Origin: Planctomicrobium piriforme
Lineage (GTDB): Bacteria; Planctomycetota; Planctomycetia; Planctomycetales; Planctomycetaceae
Reading direction: 5' to 3'
Length of the DNA: 64,000 nucleotides
Assembly (NCBI RefSeq): GCF_900113665.1
Contig: NZ_FOQD01000017.1
Span: forward strand, 110,320 to 174,319
Made by a program: the position numbers and the translations under genes. The stretch's first letter is position 1; every line of letters starts with the position of its first letter. The notes beneath the pieces were generated by a model. It did no database searches. It was not told where the DNA came from and saw nothing but the letters and a program-made list of their open reading frames with translations. Positions 62,086-64,000 of this stretch are shown piece after piece.

Positions 62086-62345
62086 ATGAATCGCCAATGA
62101 AACTGTACATAATCAAGGAAGTGCATGTCAAAAATGTGACATCAAGCGAAGAAATAGAAATGTCAATATGGATCACGAGAAATCTCGACCCAAACATCAC
62201 GCCAGACCCGTCTTCAGATGTTTTAGCAACCAGAATTTGTGGCCCAACTGTCATTCAAGTCGCCGAGTCGGTTGCAACCCGCCTGCACGAAGGCCTTGAA
62301 AAACTTGGCATACTCGTGGAAGAAGTAGAATCCTGCGATGACTGA
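62082..62345 (+). CDS. Probable immunity protein for the Rhs toxin tip
   Basis: An 87-residue protein starting at ATGA, which overlaps the toxin stop by 4 bp (a second ATG lies 6 bp upstream). Sequence: MKLYIIKEVHVKNVTSSEEI, then DVLATRICGPTVIQVAESVA and LHEGLEKLGILVEEVESCDD. It is small, acidic and soluble. I do not recognise its family; the immunity role rests on position, coupling and size. Its low GC matches the toxin tip. Confidence 0.65.
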   Translation: MNESPMKLYIIKEVHVKNVTSSEEIEMSIWITRNLDPNITPDPSSDVLATRICGPTVIQVAESVATRLHEGLEKLGILVEEVESCDD

Positions 62346-63930
62346 CAGCGTCATTGCGACGACAACGTTTGGCTGGACCTACGACAGCCTGGGTCGGCTG
62401 ACGCAGGAAACGCTGACCACCGACGACAGCGCTCTGACGGACTGCACCACGACGTATGAGTTCGACCTGACCGGGAACCGATTGACGAAGTCCACGGTGG
62501 GCGGCGAAACGGTTATCAGCACATACGACGCCAACGACCGGTTGCTGACGGAAACCTCCAGCACTGGCACGACAACTTCTTACGGCTTCGATCACACCCA
62601 GCAGACTTACAAAGAGATCGCCAATGGATCGGTTGTCACTTCCAAAGTCTACAACACATTCGACCTGCAAGGACGGTTGGCCACGGTCACAACGGAGACC
62701 TATACGAGCGGCACGCTGAGTACGCGTCAGCGGGTCACGATGGGATACAACGAAAATGGAGTCCGAACTTCATCGAAGGTGGAAGTGGATGAGAATACCG
62801 ACGGAACTTACGAGCAGACGACGACTACGACATTCCTGAACGATTTCCGGAATCGGACCGGGTACTCGCAGGTCTTGCATGAAATAATGACGGATATCAA
62901 TGGCACCGTCACTAAGCGAGTTGAATACACGTTCGGCCACGATCTGATTGCCCAGACGGTCTATAACCAATCCAACCCGAGCGGCCTGACAGCGGTGTTC
63001 CACACTGATGGTCATGGCAGCACTCGTGTTCTCATGGATCTAACGGCAATGATCCTTCAGCAATATGCGTACGACGCGTATGGCAATCTATTGAATATGC
63101 AGGCCTCCGCGGCTATCACGAGCTATCTGTACTCTGGAGAGCAGTTCGACGCGAGCATCGGCCAGCAATACTTACGATCGCGTTGGTATGATCCCAGCAC
63201 AGGACGGTTTACCACGCTGGATCCGTTCTTCGGTCAACTCAACGATCCGCAGAGCCTGCATAAATATTTGTATGTGCATGGCGATCCGATTACCGGAATT
63301 GACCCAAACGGCAGGGAATTCACCGTCGCAGGCCTTGTTAGTGGAATCAGTATCGGCGCCATATCGGGAGCGATCGCCGGAGCGGCAATAGAAGGAACGC
63401 GGGCAGCAATCAAGCAACAATCATTCCAGGCGATTGCATATAGCACAGTAACTGGCGCTCTCAGCGGAGCCTTTATCGGAGGCCTCGTCGGCGGGTCCGT
63501 CTATGGGTTAGCAGCAGGGATGAGCTATCTTGCACCCGGGCTAGCGATGTCAGAAGCCATTGGAGGCGCATATATTATTGTGTCGGCACCACTCCGCGGC
63601 GCAAGTATGTATGAGACAGTAGACGCAGCTAAACGAGGCGATACTACCGATTTCGGAATCGGCTTGGCTTCAACAATTCTTGGCTACCTACCGATCGTCA
63701 GCAATGCAAGCCCGTTCGCTTTAGTACAAAGATTCCTCCCGTATTCCGTTCGCCGCTCAATCTCTTGGGTGGGTGTACAACTCAACAAAAATGGACGAAG
63801 CGTCGAATTTGATGAAATATCACTAGGAGGACTCATTGAAAACAAAGAAGGAAAGGGGTTTCTCAACATGGCGAGCATTGATGCGTGGGTGCAAAAGCAG
63901 ATTATTAGAGCGCCTTTCATAACCGCCTGA
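62338..63930 (+). CDS. Orphan RHS cassette with a PD-(D/E)XK-like toxin tip
   Basis: A 530-residue displaced RHS end. Residues 1-~320 repeat the core of the giant protein (WTYDSLGRLTQETLTTDD, TGNRLTKSTVGGET, GQQYLRSRWYDPSTGRF, DPQSLHKYLYVHGDPITGID). The tip then has Gly/Ala-rich helices (GISIGAISGAIAGAAIEG, GALSGAFIGGLVGGSVYGLA) and ends SVEFDEISLGGLIENKEGK, where D and E-x-K resemble a PD-(D/E)XK nuclease site. It overlaps the immunity gene by 8 bp. No immunity gene for this tip is seen in the last 70 bp of the window. Such orphans serve as alternative toxin modules through recombination with the main gene. Confidence 0.75.
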   Translation: MTDSVIATTTFGWTYDSLGRLTQETLTTDDSALTDCTTTYEFDLTGNRLTKSTVGGETVISTYDANDRLLTETSSTGTTTSYGFDHTQQTYKEIANGSVVTSKVYNTFDLQGRLATVTTETYTSGTLSTRQRVTMGYNENGVRTSSKVEVDENTDGTYEQTTTTTFLNDFRNRTGYSQVLHEIMTDINGTVTKRVEYTFGHDLIAQTVYNQSNPSGLTAVFHTDGHGSTRVLMDLTAMILQQYAYDAYGNLLNMQASAAITSYLYSGEQFDASIGQQYLRSRWYDPSTGRFTTLDPFFGQLNDPQSLHKYLYVHGDPITGIDPNGREFTVAGLVSGISIGAISGAIAGAAIEGTRAAIKQQSFQAIAYSTVTGALSGAFIGGLVGGSVYGLAAGMSYLAPGLAMSEAIGGAYIIVSAPLRGASMYETVDAAKRGDTTDFGIGLASTILGYLPIVSNASPFALVQRFLPYSVRRSISWVGVQLNKNGRSVEFDEISLGGLIENKEGKGFLNMASIDAWVQKQIIRAPFITA

Positions 63931-64000
63931 GTGTAATGAGGGCACAAGCAAGATGAATCCAGCCTGAGTAGCGGAGCAGCGTGGTTTCGTAGCGGATGAT

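Larger units (their letters stand above)
60352..63300 (+). repeat. Duplicated RHS core segments (recombination arms)
   Basis: The segment 60352-60625 closely matches 62350-62626, and 61090-61345 matches 63040-63300 (same protein motifs, many shared DNA words such as TGGACCTACGACA). These arms flank each toxin tip and would allow the orphan tip to replace the active one. Confidence 0.75.

Overview
The window is bacterial, gene-dense and moderately GC-rich, and most likely from a planctomycete. The reasons are a 9.6-kilo-residue surface protein whose N-terminus carries a planctomycete-like basic 'VEPR' stretch, a P4-type integrative element with many tiny zinc-ribbon and HTH genes, a REP-associated transposase with its palindromes, and a TROVE/RtcB/RtcA/RtcR RNA-repair locus. 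No species is assigned. All family names come from recognising motifs by eye; no database search was run.

Region 1 (1-15.8 kb) is an integrative element. It runs from the C-terminal half of a tyrosine recombinase at the left edge, through small HTH proteins, a TOPRIM plus D5/P4-type primase-helicase, a perfect inverted repeat that could be its origin, a row of small zinc-ribbon proteins, a gpT-like capsid protein, four tandem terminator hairpins, putative structural and secreted proteins, and a cargo pair at the right end. It stops at half of a tRNA-Arg(CCU) gene. A capsid protein without visible portal or terminase suggests a phage satellite or a cryptic prophage.

Region 2 (16-22.8 kb) is ordinary chromosome: a lipoprotein, a small membrane protein, an esterase, a HAD phosphatase, a coiled-coil protein, thioredoxin, an LptF/LptG-like permease and tRNA-Ser(GCU).

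Region 3 (22.8-31.7 kb) is an RNA-repair locus and the most interesting part. Reading on the minus strand it holds a Ro60/Rsr (TROVE) gene, an array of small RNAs, a REP-transposase insertion, rtcB, a DUF6714-like gene and rtcA. The sigma54 activator gene rtcR is divergent, with a candidate sigma54 promoter and an operator between. The array contains four Y-RNA-like units that share a helix motif. Two of them enclose circularly permuted tRNA mimics: the 3' half (T arm) comes before the 5' half (D arm), all stems can pair, and one acceptor stem is capped by a GCAA tetraloop. A fifth unit is a complete class II tRNA-Leu-like RNA whose anticodon loop is replaced by a long hairpin. RtcA has been fused to an integrase tail by a 41-bp tandem duplication that destroyed its stop codon.

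Region 4 (31.7-33.3 kb) is a decayed spacer with a flotillin/SPFH relic and a frameshifted small gene.

Region 5 (33.3-64 kb) is one 28.8-kb gene for a giant surface Rhs protein (24 tandem cadherin-like repeats, beta-propeller-like and beta-helix regions, Calx-beta, IgGFc-binding-like, 19 He_PIG-like Ig repeats, YD/RHS core) ending in an EndoU/RNase-like toxin tip. A 4-bp-overlapping immunity gene and an orphan RHS cassette with a different, PD-(D/E)XK-like toxin tip follow.
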